The translations under genes and the position numbers were made by a program. From Erwinia sp. E_sp_B01_1 (GTDB lineage: Bacteria; Pseudomonadota; Gammaproteobacteria; Enterobacterales; Enterobacteriaceae), in assembly GCF_036865545.1 (NCBI RefSeq), contig NZ_CP142208.1, positions 3,162,001 to 3,226,000 on the forward strand: DNA of 64,000 bases. The letters are read 5' to 3'. Of the stretch, positions 38,587-46,859 are shown in pieces (positions within the stretch are counted from its first letter, which is position 1; the number at the start of each line of letters is the position of its first letter). The notes under the pieces are model-generated. The model was given only the letters and a program-made list of their open reading frames with translations, did not search any database and was not told the DNA's origin.

Positions 38587-39420
38587 GTGGTGTTGATGTG
38601 TGATGCGACCGGTCTGTCGCAACGTCGAGCCTGCAGACTCACAGGTTTGTCCCTGTCGACCTGCCGCTATGACGCTCATCGTTCACTTGCTGATGCGCAT
38701 TTATCAGGGCGCATCACTGAGCTGGCCCTGGAGCGCAGGCGTTTTGGCTACCGCCGCATCTGGCAGCTGCTGCGCCGTGAAGGGCTTCATGTTAATCACA
38801 AGCGCGTGTACCGCCTTTATCATCTGAGCGGGCTGGGCGTAAAACGCAGACGACGTCGTAAAGGGCTGGCAGCAGAACGTCTGCCGCTGCTCCGCCCGGC
38901 GGCGCCCAATCTGACCTGGTCGATGGATTTCGTCATGGACGCACTGGCCACCGGTCGCAGGATCAAGTGCCTTACTTGCGTGGATGACTTCACGAAGGAA
39001 TGCCTGACGGTCACTGTTGCCTTTGGGATTTCAGGTGTGCAGGTCACGCATATTCTGGACAGTATTGCGCTGTTTCGTGGCTATCCGGCTACGATAAGAA
39101 CCGATCAGGGCCCGAAATTTACCTGCCGCGCGCTCGATCAATGGGCCTTTGAGCATGGCGTGGAGCTGCGACTTATCCAGCCCGGCAAGCCGACACAGAA
39201 CGGATTTATTGAGAGTTTTAACGGACGCTTTCGCGATGAATGCCTGAATGAACACTGGTTCAGTGACGTCAGTCATGCCATGAAAACCATCAGTGAATGG
39301 CGTCAGGATTATAACGAATATCGCCCGCACTCCACGCTGAATTATCAGACGCCGTCTGAATTTGCAGCGGGCTGGAGAAAGGGTAATTCTGAGAGTGAAG
39401 GATCCGACATTACTAACTGA
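38587..39420 (+). CDS. IS3-family OrfB, DDE transposase
   Basis: The product is 277 residues from GTG 38587, though the frame is open back to 38527 and is probably entered by -1 frameshifting from OrfA. The catalytic triad is complete: Asp114, Asp173 and Glu209, with the DD(35)E spacing. The usual DNGPEF around the second Asp is DQGPKF here. There is no stop or frameshift inside, so the element may be active. Confidence 0.92.
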   Translation: MVLMCDATGLSQRRACRLTGLSLSTCRYDAHRSLADAHLSGRITELALERRRFGYRRIWQLLRREGLHVNHKRVYRLYHLSGLGVKRRRRRKGLAAERLPLLRPAAPNLTWSMDFVMDALATGRRIKCLTCVDDFTKECLTVTVAFGISGVQVTHILDSIALFRGYPATIRTDQGPKFTCRALDQWAFEHGVELRLIQPGKPTQNGFIESFNGRFRDECLNEHWFSDVSHAMKTISEWRQDYNEYRPHSTLNYQTPSEFAAGWRKGNSESEGSDITN

Positions 39421-39452
39421 GCCTTGTATCTAATCCTGGGGGCAGGTCAGAA

Positions 39453-39563
39453 GTGCCAGATGGTAAGATTTGTGTGTATGAAAACGCTAGAAGAAGTGAG
39501 CATGTAAAAGTGGCAAAGTCAGCTCCCTGCCTCAACACGATGACTTTTAACACTGACTCTTAA
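39453..39563 (+). other. Short open frame after the IS, possible gene remnant
   Basis: Right after the IS end a frame of 36 codons (VPDGKICVYENARRSEHV and onward) runs to a stop and overlaps the end of the convergent HNH gene. It may be the tail of a gene cut by the IS. I see no matching front half before 38229, so this is weak. Confidence 0.2.
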
Positions 39564-40332
39564 TTTTATCATCTACAGCTTTGACCAAATTACCAAACGC
39601 ACTTAGCAATATCTGATTATCCATGATTTCCATTTTCATTACTTTTTGATGACTACCTTTGACTAACTGTGAATTAAATCTTTTAGTCATCATATCATAA
39701 ACATCTTTGCCTGGCGCGAAAGCATAAATAATTAAAAAACCATCTGCGATAAAATGCCAAATTATGCCATCTATACTTTCCTCATTCGTTTGAGAAAAAT
39801 TACTTAAAATGGCTCGAATGAGTTCATCGTTGAAGGTATTTGTTTTATCGACAATCCGAAACAAGCAAATCTTGATAAAATGATCAATCCTCAACCTAAT
39901 TAACTTATTGAATCTTAATGAGTTTTTCAGTATGCAATGTCGCAATGCATCATCAAGATTTCGCTCTCCTACAACATTTCTATAATGCAGGTGTTCAGCT
40001 ATAGAAGCGCGCCATAGTATACTAAGAAGGTAGAGGTAATATTTTTCATAGTTGAAAGAACGTATTATTATGTGGTCACTATTTTTTCTCACTTCTTTTC
40101 TATTTCTTAAGACATCAATCCCGTATTTTTCGAAAGTATTACATAGATACTGTTCACAATCATGGCAAAGCATAGGTTCTTTAGGATCAAGATTTCCTTC
40201 TACAGAATGCTTACCATTTCGTACCAATATTAGCTTTCCATTCTGCTTTAACCGCTTAAAATAACTTCTTGGGATAATGTGTGATTGCCGTAAGTTATTT
40301 AGTTTCAAGCATAATTTGCACTTATCTATCAT
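39547..40332 (-). CDS. HNH-type nuclease-like protein with zinc motif
   Basis: The product is 261 residues from ATG 40332, chosen for the GAGG ribosome site five bases before it. The N-terminus is a treble-clef/HNH-like zinc site: Cys5-x2-Cys8, the SHIIPRSYF block with His18, and Cys56-x2-Cys59. CxxC-SHIIP-CxxC proteins are often nucleases in defence or toxin settings. The remaining 200 residues are helical, rich in Ile, Lys and Asn, and unrecognised. The DNA is far AT-richer than the backbone. It sits between the IS and a Rap1a-like gene. Nuclease function is inferred from the motif alone. Confidence 0.65.
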   Translation of the reverse strand: MIDKCKLCLKLNNLRQSHIIPRSYFKRLKQNGKLILVRNGKHSVEGNLDPKEPMLCHDCEQYLCNTFEKYGIDVLRNRKEVRKNSDHIIIRSFNYEKYYLYLLSILWRASIAEHLHYRNVVGERNLDDALRHCILKNSLRFNKLIRLRIDHFIKICLFRIVDKTNTFNDELIRAILSNFSQTNEESIDGIIWHFIADGFLIIYAFAPGKDVYDMMTKRFNSQLVKGSHQKVMKMEIMDNQILLSAFGNLVKAVDDKIKSQC

Positions 40333-40406
40333 AAATACCTCAAGCAAAAGGGGATTATGTCTGTTCTTTGCCTCAGACCAAGATTTTTAATGGAATTATT
40401 AGTTAA

Positions 40407-40736
40407 TTATTTGTTTTTTTGACAAGGGTAGGCGTTATGAAGTGCGGTAAGCACCAAGGAACTTCCTGACTTCGTCCTATCTTTTGGGTTATTTTGTAGA
40501 TACAAAAGTACAATGTCGTAAACTTGGCGATTTAAAGTTCCTTCTGGAATACAAAATATTTCGTCAGTGAAGATGCCAGTTACTCCACCTATGAATCCAA
40601 TATACATACCCGCTTCGAAATTACTCCCACTTTTGTCTTGGTAAGACAATCTCCACTTGTATAACTCGTTGCCGTCAGTGGCAGATGCGCTGAATGAACT
40701 CCCAATTAGGGCCAATGCTATCAGTAGTCTTTTCAT
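40407..40736 (-). CDS. Rap1a/Tai-like periplasmic immunity protein
   Basis: The product is 109 residues with a signal peptide (MKRLLIALALIGSSFSASA, likely cut after Ala19). The mature part matches the pattern of the Rap1a/Tai family: a central AGMYIGFIGG, then FCIPEG with Cys62, RQVYDIVLLYLQNNP, and LTALHNAYPC with Cys105. Rap1a of Serratia neutralises a peptidoglycan amidase delivered by type VI secretion. The usual early cysteine is a Trp here. No amidase effector or T6SS gene is nearby, so this would be an orphan immunity gene. The family call is by eye. Confidence 0.6.
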   Translation of the reverse strand: MKRLLIALALIGSSFSASATDGNELYKWRLSYQDKSGSNFEAGMYIGFIGGVTGIFTDEIFCIPEGTLNRQVYDIVLLYLQNNPKDRTKSGSSLVLTALHNAYPCQKNK

Positions 40737-40996
40737 GATTTTTTTCGTTTGTGTTTGTATGCTTCCATCCTACTACCAGGATAAATCTTATTGAACTATT
40801 TTTTTATAATAACCGCTATTTAGCCCCATTGGGGATACCACCAACAAATGAAGAGCACGACTTCATCACTGTCCAGAATGAGCACACCTTACCAGGATGC
40901 TCATGTCTCGTCAGAAACGTACTCTTCTGACATTTAGGAAATCATAAAAATTCATGAAGAGAGTTTCCCTATTCCGATCCTCAAATCCTCACTCAG

Positions 40997-41023
40997 GTGT
41001 ACTAATCAACGGGGAGCAGGTCA
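40997..41023 (-). mobile_element. Isolated IS end, inverted relative to the IS at 38.2 kb
   Basis: Read on the minus strand this is TGACCTGCTCCCCGTTGATT, the same as the first 20 bases of the IS left end at 38229, with similarity fading within a few more bases. No transposase frame adjoins it. It is a remnant of a second copy, or the outer end of a unit bounded by the two. The 335-base gap 40737-41071 around it holds nothing else I can support. Confidence 0.8.
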
Positions 41024-41071
41024 ATTGAGGTGCCAGCCAGCCGGGATTGTCCAATTTGATACCGATGAGAA

Positions 41072-41410
41072 TTAATCATACAGCCATTTGCCAGACTTGG
41101 CGGACTCAGCAAACATCCTTACAGTCAGCGGCTTTCTGATCTGATTTATCTCTTCATTAATCTGGCTTCTTTTGAACAACCTACGGAATAGTGAAGCTTC
41201 TACTGAGGGATAGTATGCCTGGATATTCATTGTCGAAATATCAACGCTGAATTTCTCGCTGTAATCGTCTATGGCATATGGAAGTTCATCTAACTCGGAA
41301 TAGTCCTGTAGGACTGTATCCATCTCGAGTATAATTCTTCCATTTTTCCACGAAACAGGTACAGATAATTCCGCTCTGAAAAATTCTAATACGTCGGTTT
41401 CCGTCACCAT
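41072..41410 (-). CDS. DUF1493-like protein, copy 1
   Basis: The product is 112 residues and resembles the DUF1493 family of small enterobacterial proteins: a front segment VLEFFRAEL, an acidic middle (DYSELDELPYAIDDYSEKF) and the ending LTVRMFAESAKSGKWLYD. Function is unknown. Its start overlaps the stop of the STM2901-like gene by seven bases, so the pair is co-translated. A second copy of the same pair lies at 44.2-44.8 kb. Pairs of a membrane-prone and a small acidic protein suggest toxin and immunity, but that is inference. Confidence 0.7.
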   Translation of the reverse strand: MVTETDVLEFFRAELSVPVSWKNGRIILEMDTVLQDYSELDELPYAIDDYSEKFSVDISTMNIQAYYPSVEASLFRRLFKRSQINEEINQIRKPLTVRMFAESAKSGKWLYD

Positions 41411-41862
41411 ATTTTATCCATCCCACGAGCAACAGAATTGTAATGTGTAATTGTACGATAAGTTATTTCAGCGACGTCCTTTGAAAGAAGGAGCCAACCT
41501 ACTACCGGGATAGCACGACCAATAAAAGTACTAACCTTATGGGTCATGACAACCCTAAGAGTCCGTGGAGGATAGCCACCGACGACTGAAGGAAGTTCTA
41601 TTCCCCAGGGAAATTTTGCTTTAGGAAATGCTTTTCGCGCACCACGAGAGGCAAGAGAAGTTCCTGGGGTTGCTCTTGCAAATTTCCCTCTTGTTGAGAG
41701 GATATTGAGTCCTGAAATAATGGCAACAATAGATCCAAAGTCATTTACACCAACTTGTTCGGCAAACTCTTCACAGAAAATCATAAATAACAGTTCATTA
41801 GCTTCCAGGTTGGGCCTTCCCGCATAGAAGTATGTCTCGTTAAGCTCTTCAGTCGTATCCAT
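41404..41862 (-). CDS. STM2901-like protein, copy 1
   Basis: The product is 152 residues. It recalls the Salmonella STM2901 family, found with DUF1493 genes. It has an acidic N-terminus (MDTTEELNETYFYAGRPNL), Gly/Ala-rich hydrophobic stretches (FGSIVAIISGLNIL; IGRAIPVVGWLLL) that could enter a membrane, and the end THYNSVARGMDKIW. A ribosome site AAAGGGAC precedes the ATG. I do not know its role; the family name is from memory and unsure. Confidence 0.6.
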   Translation of the reverse strand: MDTTEELNETYFYAGRPNLEANELLFMIFCEEFAEQVGVNDFGSIVAIISGLNILSTRGKFARATPGTSLASRGARKAFPKAKFPWGIELPSVVGGYPPRTLRVVMTHKVSTFIGRAIPVVGWLLLSKDVAEITYRTITHYNSVARGMDKIW

Positions 41863-41884
41863 GCCAATGTCCCTTTGATTGGTT

Positions 41885-41909
41885 AAGCCAGCTTATGATG
41901 GCTTTTTTT
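41885..41909 (+). terminator. Orphan plus-strand terminator
   Basis: AAGCCA (41885-41890) and TGGCTT (41899-41904) form a stem followed by a run of seven Ts. No plus-strand gene lies before it, so it may be debris of a lost gene. The rest of the 41863-42254 gap shows no supported feature. Confidence 0.55.
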
Positions 41910-42254
41910 GTTTTCAAGCAAGTTGGTGAGATCCCATAGAATCCATAACGCCCATTAAACGTAACGCCTACGAGCGAGGCTGAATCATCAAGATTAAACA
42001 TGCCCTAAAAAGCAAGTTTAAACATTTTCTTACTACATACTTACTCCGGCTTTAAGTTAAAGCCAATTCAGACCATCAATGATGTAGCACACACTTGATA
42101 ACGGAAAAGTGTGCATATAACGTTAAGTGATGCCAGAGCCTGATTTTTCATGCCCTATGACCTGCTGCAAATGAGCAATAGCAGAAACACCATTTGTAGG
42201 TAATTTGGAAAGAATATCCATATCGTCGATCAAATAGACCTTGAAAAGACCCTT

Positions 42255-42678
42255 TTAAATTTTCAAATGTTTGTGGATGGCTTCCATTCCCAGTAGCTGA
42301 TCCTCAGGGATATCGTTACAAGCTAACAGGTGCTCAATAGTCATAGAACGGTGCGGCTGCACAACACGCTTAGGAAGCCCCTCTACTGCCTCCATGACCT
42401 GCTTAATTGGTGTAAAAATCAAAACCAGAGCGGGCCGGGAATGCTTGTTCCTTACCGTTGACGGCTTGTCCCGCAAGTCTGCGTACAATCGGCGCAATTT
42501 TAGGGATGCGTGTAGCTTCCTCATAATCACCGTTCCGGAACTTATACAAGATTTTATCAAGCTCAGCACGGGTAACAAGCTTATGCTCATCATTGACAAT
42601 CTGTTCTGTCAAAACTCTATCAACGGCAAGGGAAGCACCAGTCAAACTGGAAAGATGGTATTTGTATCCGCGTGACAT
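42255..42678 (-). pseudogene. Unrecognised gene broken by a +1 frameshift in a T run
   Basis: Two frames join to one protein of about 141 residues: MSRGYKYHLSSLTGASLAVD and onward up to GFDF, then TPIKQVMEAVEGLPKRVVQP to the end MEAIHKHLKI. The break lies at a five-base run (A5 on the plus strand, 42414-42418): four bases would restore one frame. Both parts have plausible codon use, so the loss is recent or a base-call error. I do not recognise the family; some phage or plasmid accessory proteins look similar in size and composition. Confidence 0.6.
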
Positions 42679-42798
42679 TTAAGCGCTGTTCATTAATCAA
42701 AGAAACCGTCGGGTTGCGGTTCACCGACCTGCAGGCTGGATAATTCCGCCTGCATAAAGAGTAATGAAATTCCGTTCATTTTCCGTTAACTGGCGATA

Positions 42799-44004
42799 TC
42801 AGCCAATCTGCCTCGCTCTGCCCGCCAGCGGTGCCACAATCAACTGCAAAGCGTTTGCCCCCAGCAGCATGGCTAAAGGCAGCGACCAGCTTTGGCTGTA
42901 TTGATGCAGCATACCAAAAAGCAGGGGTCCCAATGCCGCAACGCCATAGCCAACGCATTGCGCCATGCCTGAAAGCTGAGCCGCCTGACGATGATCTGCG
43001 GCACGCAAATTGAAAAGTGACAGACAGGTGACCATTGAGGCTCCGGCACCTGAACCCGCGATGACAAGCCAGAGCAATGACATGGCAGGAGAGACCAGCA
43101 GGCCCAGCAGCCCGATAAAGATGGCCAGAGAGGCAATAAAACTGATAAGCCGCTGGTCATTAAGCTTCTTCAGAACGGCAATACTGACCATATTGGAAAT
43201 AACAGCGACGGCCTGATAGACAAACAGAAGCCAGCCCGCGCTTTCCTGACTTATCCCTTCAGACTGAGCGTAGGGAGTAAACCAGTCGATCAGGGTGTAA
43301 AATGCCATCGACTGAAGAGCCATAAATAAGGAAACCTGCCAGCCCAGCAGAGACTTCCAGGGCGATTTTAACTTTCCGGAAGAAGATGAATGCCCGTTCA
43401 GATGCCCGGATGGCGTGCTTTTAAGTAAAGGTATCCACGCGATTGCTGCAACAAATGCCGGCACAATCCAGATGCCAAGTGACAGAGACCAGCCAGCCGG
43501 ACTGATTTGCTGGAGCGGTACAGCCACTCCTGAGGCAATACTGGCCGTAATCGCCATTGTCGAGGCGTAAAGCCCAATATATTTGGCGGTGTGGTTTTTG
43601 AAATCACGCTTTATCAAGGGGGGAAGCAATACGTTAGCTGCAGCGATACCCGTGCTGAGTATGATTGTGCCTGCCCATAATCCAGCCTCATAAGGCAAAA
43701 TACGGAGTATGGAACCTGTAGTCACCAGACACACAGCGCCCCACAACCCTTTTTCCAGGCCAATTTTGTTACCGCCCCACGAAGCTAATGGAGCAACAGC
43801 GGCAAAAAGCATTAAAGGAATGAAGTTAAGCAAACCAGCAGCGGAGGGGTTGAGATCAAAGGTCGCGCAGATATCCCTGAGCACGGGACCCGTGGACGTG
43901 ATCGGTGCCCGCAGATTTGCGGCGGTCAAAAGGATGATGAAAAGAAAAAACCAGGTATTGGAAGCCAATGAGGTACGCGCCAGAGGCGTGTGAAGCTGAG
44001 TCAT
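42799..44004 (-). CDS. CynX/NimT-type MFS transporter
   Basis: From ATG 44004 the product is 401 residues with twelve helices and the front NTWFFLFIILLTAANLRAPI seen in CynX, YeaN (NimT) and YycB relatives. These export or import small anions such as cyanate or nitroimidazoles; the substrate cannot be told. A 34-codon extension upstream is open but lacks a helix or ribosome site. The gene sits alone between the frameshifted gene and the second DUF1493 copy. The intact frame suggests it is functional. Confidence 0.75.
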   Translation of the reverse strand: MTQLHTPLARTSLASNTWFFLFIILLTAANLRAPITSTGPVLRDICATFDLNPSAAGLLNFIPLMLFAAVAPLASWGGNKIGLEKGLWGAVCLVTTGSILRILPYEAGLWAGTIILSTGIAAANVLLPPLIKRDFKNHTAKYIGLYASTMAITASIASGVAVPLQQISPAGWSLSLGIWIVPAFVAAIAWIPLLKSTPSGHLNGHSSSSGKLKSPWKSLLGWQVSLFMALQSMAFYTLIDWFTPYAQSEGISQESAGWLLFVYQAVAVISNMVSIAVLKKLNDQRLISFIASLAIFIGLLGLLVSPAMSLLWLVIAGSGAGASMVTCLSLFNLRAADHRQAAQLSGMAQCVGYGVAALGPLLFGMLHQYSQSWSLPLAMLLGANALQLIVAPLAGRARQIG

Positions 44005-44168
44005 TAAATACACCGCACAATAAGCAGGAAAAGCCTGCAAAAAAGTGCGTTGGTTGACGTTAACGCTTACGCACAAGGGACTGAGTCCCTTATGTCTGCC
44101 GGCCATACTATAGAGAGAGACAGGGCTTGTAAATATCTACCACAACAGGCCGGATATCTTCCCTCCTG

Positions 44169-44210
44169 TACGCTGTGACTTGCCCTTCTTCTGTTTTTTG
44201 CTAAAGTCCG
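44169..44210 (+). repeat. 42-bp direct repeat, left copy
   Basis: The 42 bases starting TACGCTGTGACTTGCC recur at 44821-44862 with one mismatch (T versus C). The two copies bracket the second DUF1493/STM2901-like pair, 652 bases apart, as expected after a duplication or an insertion by recombination. Confidence 0.9.
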
Positions 44211-44236
44211 CTTACAAATTCAGTATCTGCCCGGCG

Positions 44237-44560
44237 TCAATCATACAACCATCGACCTGCTTTAGCTGACTCAATAAGCATCCTTATGGTAAATGGGGCG
44301 GCTTTGTGTCGATCGGATTTCAACCTGGCAGGTAATATTCCGTTAGGTAAGAAAGGTAATATCTGGAGGGGAAAATACAGCCTCCAATTTATGGCGCTGC
44401 AATCAACATTAAAATGTTGCGCGTACTTATCGGTGAGCTCATAGACATCCTCACTCACTGTAAGGTGCTCACCTGTGCTAAGCGATGAATCTCTCTCCAA
44501 ATCTTTACAGCGTAGTTCCTCCCTCGCAAATTCAAGGATGGCAACATCAATTGGTTTCAT
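44237..44560 (-). CDS. DUF1493-like protein, copy 2
   Basis: The product is 107 residues. It shares the layout and ending of copy 1 (TIRMLIESAKAGRWLYD against TVRMFAESAKSGKWLYD) but little else, so the two are old paralogues and not a recent duplicate. Its ATG overlaps the stop of the upstream partner by four bases (ATGA). It lies inside the segment bounded by the 42-bp direct repeats. Confidence 0.65.
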   Translation of the reverse strand: MKPIDVAILEFAREELRCKDLERDSSLSTGEHLTVSEDVYELTDKYAQHFNVDCSAINWRLYFPLQILPFLPNGILPARLKSDRHKAAPFTIRMLIESAKAGRWLYD

Positions 44561-44793
44561 ATTCTGTCCTCGGGCCGGACAATAAGGTTATAGTGCCAGA
44601 TAGTTTTATGGGAGATCATAGTCACATCATATAAGGAGATTGCAACCCCTATCCAGGGTATCCACCTTCCTATAAGCCCCCCTAAACTCGCCGTTCTTGC
44701 CCATTGACCGTTGATTAATGTCCTCCATGTAGGGGAACGCCAACGACTATCCAGACGATATGAAATAATCCTGCGCAAACTCAGTGATAACAC
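44557..44793 (-). pseudogene. Truncated STM2901-like gene, copy 2
   Basis: The C-terminal part (IGRWIPWIGVAISLYDVTMI to HYNLIVRPEDRI) aligns with the end of the STM2901-like copy 1 (IGRAIPVVGWLLLSKDVAEI to HYNSVARGMDKIW). The front half is missing or replaced: upstream the similarity ends and another frame carries a Lys-rich stretch (FSKKQKKGKSQRTQF) that runs into the 42-bp repeat. It is probably a decayed gene, although the short frame with its overlap to the DUF1493 start could still be read. Confidence 0.55.
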
Positions 44794-44820
44794 GCTCGTC
44801 CCCCTTGTTGCTGAATTGGG

Positions 44821-44862
44821 TACGCTGTGACTTGCCCTTCTTCTGCTTTTTGCTAAAGTCCG
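44821..44862 (+). repeat. 42-bp direct repeat, right copy
   Basis: Partner of 44169-44210. On the minus strand it encodes part of a Lys/Gln-rich stretch (DFSKKQKKGKSQRT), so the left copy may be a displaced gene fragment. Confidence 0.9.
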
Positions 44863-44912
44863 GGCATAGCGTCATCGGGCGAGCGTGCCCGCAGTTGGAG
44901 AAAAGGCAGAGA

Positions 44913-45161
44913 ATGACCAGACCGCTTAATGAACAGTACGGCATCAGTGTGCCGGCACTTAAGATGCTGCAATACCTGAAACAGATATCACGCGGGGACA
45001 AAGGGTTTTCAATCCAGGACACCACGCTTAACCACCGCTGCAACGTCACCCCACCCGATAACTTCAGACTGCTTGATCAGCTGTTTGAAGCCGGAAAGAT
45101 TGACTACGATTACCGGGGGACAGGCCTGGATGGCGAACGCCATGTTAAACCGGTTTGGTAA
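44913..45161 (+). CDS. Unrecognised small protein
   Basis: The product is 82 residues from ATG 44913 (AAAGGCAGAGA ribosome site). The pattern ALKMLQYLKQISRG, then DNFRLLDQLFEAGKIDYDYR, looks like a small winged-helix or transcription-regulator-like fold, but I cannot place it. No signal peptide. It lies alone before the GNAT gene and just outside the 42-bp repeat. Confidence 0.5.
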   Translation: MTRPLNEQYGISVPALKMLQYLKQISRGDKGFSIQDTTLNHRCNVTPPDNFRLLDQLFEAGKIDYDYRGTGLDGERHVKPVW

Positions 45162-45282
45162 AGCTACCGCCAGCCGGAAAGGTTAAAACAGCCGAAGCCT
45201 TACGGATAAAAAGCGCTGACATTATTGCAGTAACAGCCTCAGAGGCTTCAAAAACGGTCTTAAAAGCCAGTGGGGAAAATAC

Positions 45283-45705
45283 ATGAAAGTCCGGCCATTT
45301 ACCGAAGCCGATCGCCCTTTCCTGCGCACGCTGTTCCTGGCCTGCCGAAAAGCTAACTGGCACTGGCTGGAGAGCGAAAGCTGGAGGCTGGAGGATTTCG
45401 ATCGGGTTACGCTGGGTGAGCGCGTTCTGGTAGCTGAAGATGACGGACACCGCGTCGGGTTCGCCGCCGTTTTGCCCAACGACAACTTCCTTCACAGCCT
45501 GTTTGTTGATCCTGACTGGCAGGGAAAAGGTGTTGGCAGTCTGTTACTGAAAGCCGTGCAGGCAGACTTTACGTCTACCGGCGCCCTGAAATGCATGAAG
45601 GCCAATAAACAGGCCGTGGCGTTTTATCAACAGCATGGCTGGAAGATCATTTCCGACGGCGAAAGCGAACACGGCGAGTACTGGCTGATGCATCTGGTGC
45701 GCTGA
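45283..45705 (+). CDS. GNAT-family N-acetyltransferase
   Basis: This 140-residue protein has the acetyl-CoA binding signature QGKGVGSLLL and the ending KQAVAFYQQHGWK of the GNAT fold. It transfers an acetyl group from acetyl-CoA to an amine; the acceptor is unknown. It is convergent with mrp and marks the end of the accessory islet. The start ATG follows GGGGAAAATAC. Confidence 0.85.
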   Translation: MKVRPFTEADRPFLRTLFLACRKANWHWLESESWRLEDFDRVTLGERVLVAEDDGHRVGFAAVLPNDNFLHSLFVDPDWQGKGVGSLLLKAVQADFTSTGALKCMKANKQAVAFYQQHGWKIISDGESEHGEYWLMHLVR

Positions 45706-45746
45706 GCAGCCACTCTCCCGGCGGTGACACCGGGAGAAAAGCAAAA

Positions 45747-46859
45747 TTATACTGCGCGGAAGGCGATATCGTCAGGAATGACCTCGCCCTGCCAGTAGAG
45801 CTCTGCAGCCACTGCTCCAGCCAGCTGGCGGTACATATCAGTGAATTCACTCTCCGGACGACGCACAACCGTAGGCTGGCCATCATCCAGGTCTTCACGC
45901 AGCGTAATATGCAACGGAAGCTGGCTCAGCAGACGGGTATGGTACTGTTCTGCCAGCTTCTCCGCCCCACCGCTGCCAAAAATCGCTTCAAGATGACCAC
46001 AATGGCTGCAAATATGCATGCTCATATTTTCCACCACGCCCAGCACCGGTACGTTCACTTTCTCAAACATCACAATCCCTTTGCGGGCATCAGCCAGCGC
46101 GATGTCCTGCGGGGTGGTCACCACAACGGCACCGGTTACCGGCACGCTTTGCGCCAGCGTTAGCTGAATATCTCCGGTTCCGGGCGGCATATCCAGCACC
46201 AGATAATCCAGCTCAGGCCACATCGTCTCATTCAGTAACTGCATCAGCGCCTTGCTGGCCATCGGCCCGCGCCAGACCATGGCATTATCCTCGGTGACAA
46301 GGTAGCCGATTGAGTTCGTTGCCAGGCCATGAGCCATAATCGGTGCCATATGAGTGCCATCCGGCGACGTGGGGCGCTCATCACGCGTGCCCAGCATATC
46401 GGGGATCGACGGGCCATAAATATCCGCATCCAGCAGCCCAACTTTCGCTCCTTCAGCCACCAGCGCCAGCGCCATATTCACTGCGGTGCTGGATTTCCCT
46501 ACCCCACCCTTACCGGAACTGACGGCAATAATATTTTTTACTCCGCTGACGCCCGGATGATTTTTCACGCGCTTCAGCGTCGCGATATCATGGCTCAGCC
46601 GCCAGCTGATAGCCGTGGCCCCGGTCAGGCGAAGCAACTCAGCGCTGGCCGCTTCCTTCAGCGCTTCGAACCCGCTAACCCAGGCAAATGGCATAATCAG
46701 GTCGATGTGCAGCGTGTTATCCATCATCGCGCAGTGGTGCATCGCCTTCAGGGTGGTGAGATTATGCTGCAGTGTCGGGTGTTCAAATGTGGTCAAAACG
46801 CCCATTACCATCGCACGCAGCGCTTCCGGTGAATGGTGACTTTGGGAGGGTGATCTCAT
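45747..46859 (-). CDS. mrp: Mrp/ApbC iron-sulfur cluster carrier ATPase
   Basis: The product is 370 residues (E. coli 369). An N-terminal MIP18-like segment is followed by a P-loop with deviant Walker A (GKGGVGKSST) and the metal-binding CSHC motif near residue 285. It binds and passes on iron-sulfur clusters with ATP in the cytosol. It is divergent from metG, as in E. coli, which marks the return to the backbone. Confidence 0.96.
   Translation of the reverse strand: MRSPSQSHHSPEALRAMVMGVLTTFEHPTLQHNLTTLKAMHHCAMMDNTLHIDLIMPFAWVSGFEALKEAASAELLRLTGATAISWRLSHDIATLKRVKNHPGVSGVKNIIAVSSGKGGVGKSSTAVNMALALVAEGAKVGLLDADIYGPSIPDMLGTRDERPTSPDGTHMAPIMAHGLATNSIGYLVTEDNAMVWRGPMASKALMQLLNETMWPELDYLVLDMPPGTGDIQLTLAQSVPVTGAVVVTTPQDIALADARKGIVMFEKVNVPVLGVVENMSMHICSHCGHLEAIFGSGGAEKLAEQYHTRLLSQLPLHITLREDLDDGQPTVVRRPESEFTDMYRQLAGAVAAELYWQGEVIPDDIAFRAV

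Larger units (their letters stand above)
38229..39449 (+). mobile_element. Complete IS3-family insertion sequence (IS407-like)
   Basis: The 1221-bp element begins TGACCTGCTCCCC (38229) and ends GGGGGCAGGTCA (39449), imperfect inverted ends with TG...CA tips and a second shared block GTTAGTAATGTC further in. It holds two overlapping frames, orfA and orfB, in the -1 relation typical of IS3 elements. No 3-4 base target duplication is visible at the two edges, so one end may have recombined. The subgroup is inferred from protein look only. Confidence 0.88.

Noticed and set aside
38587..39420. IS OrfB as an independent gene with its own start
   Set aside because: The frame is open upstream and lies -1 to OrfA with an A-AAG site, so a frameshift fusion is the better reading; kept as a CDS only for the catalytic part.
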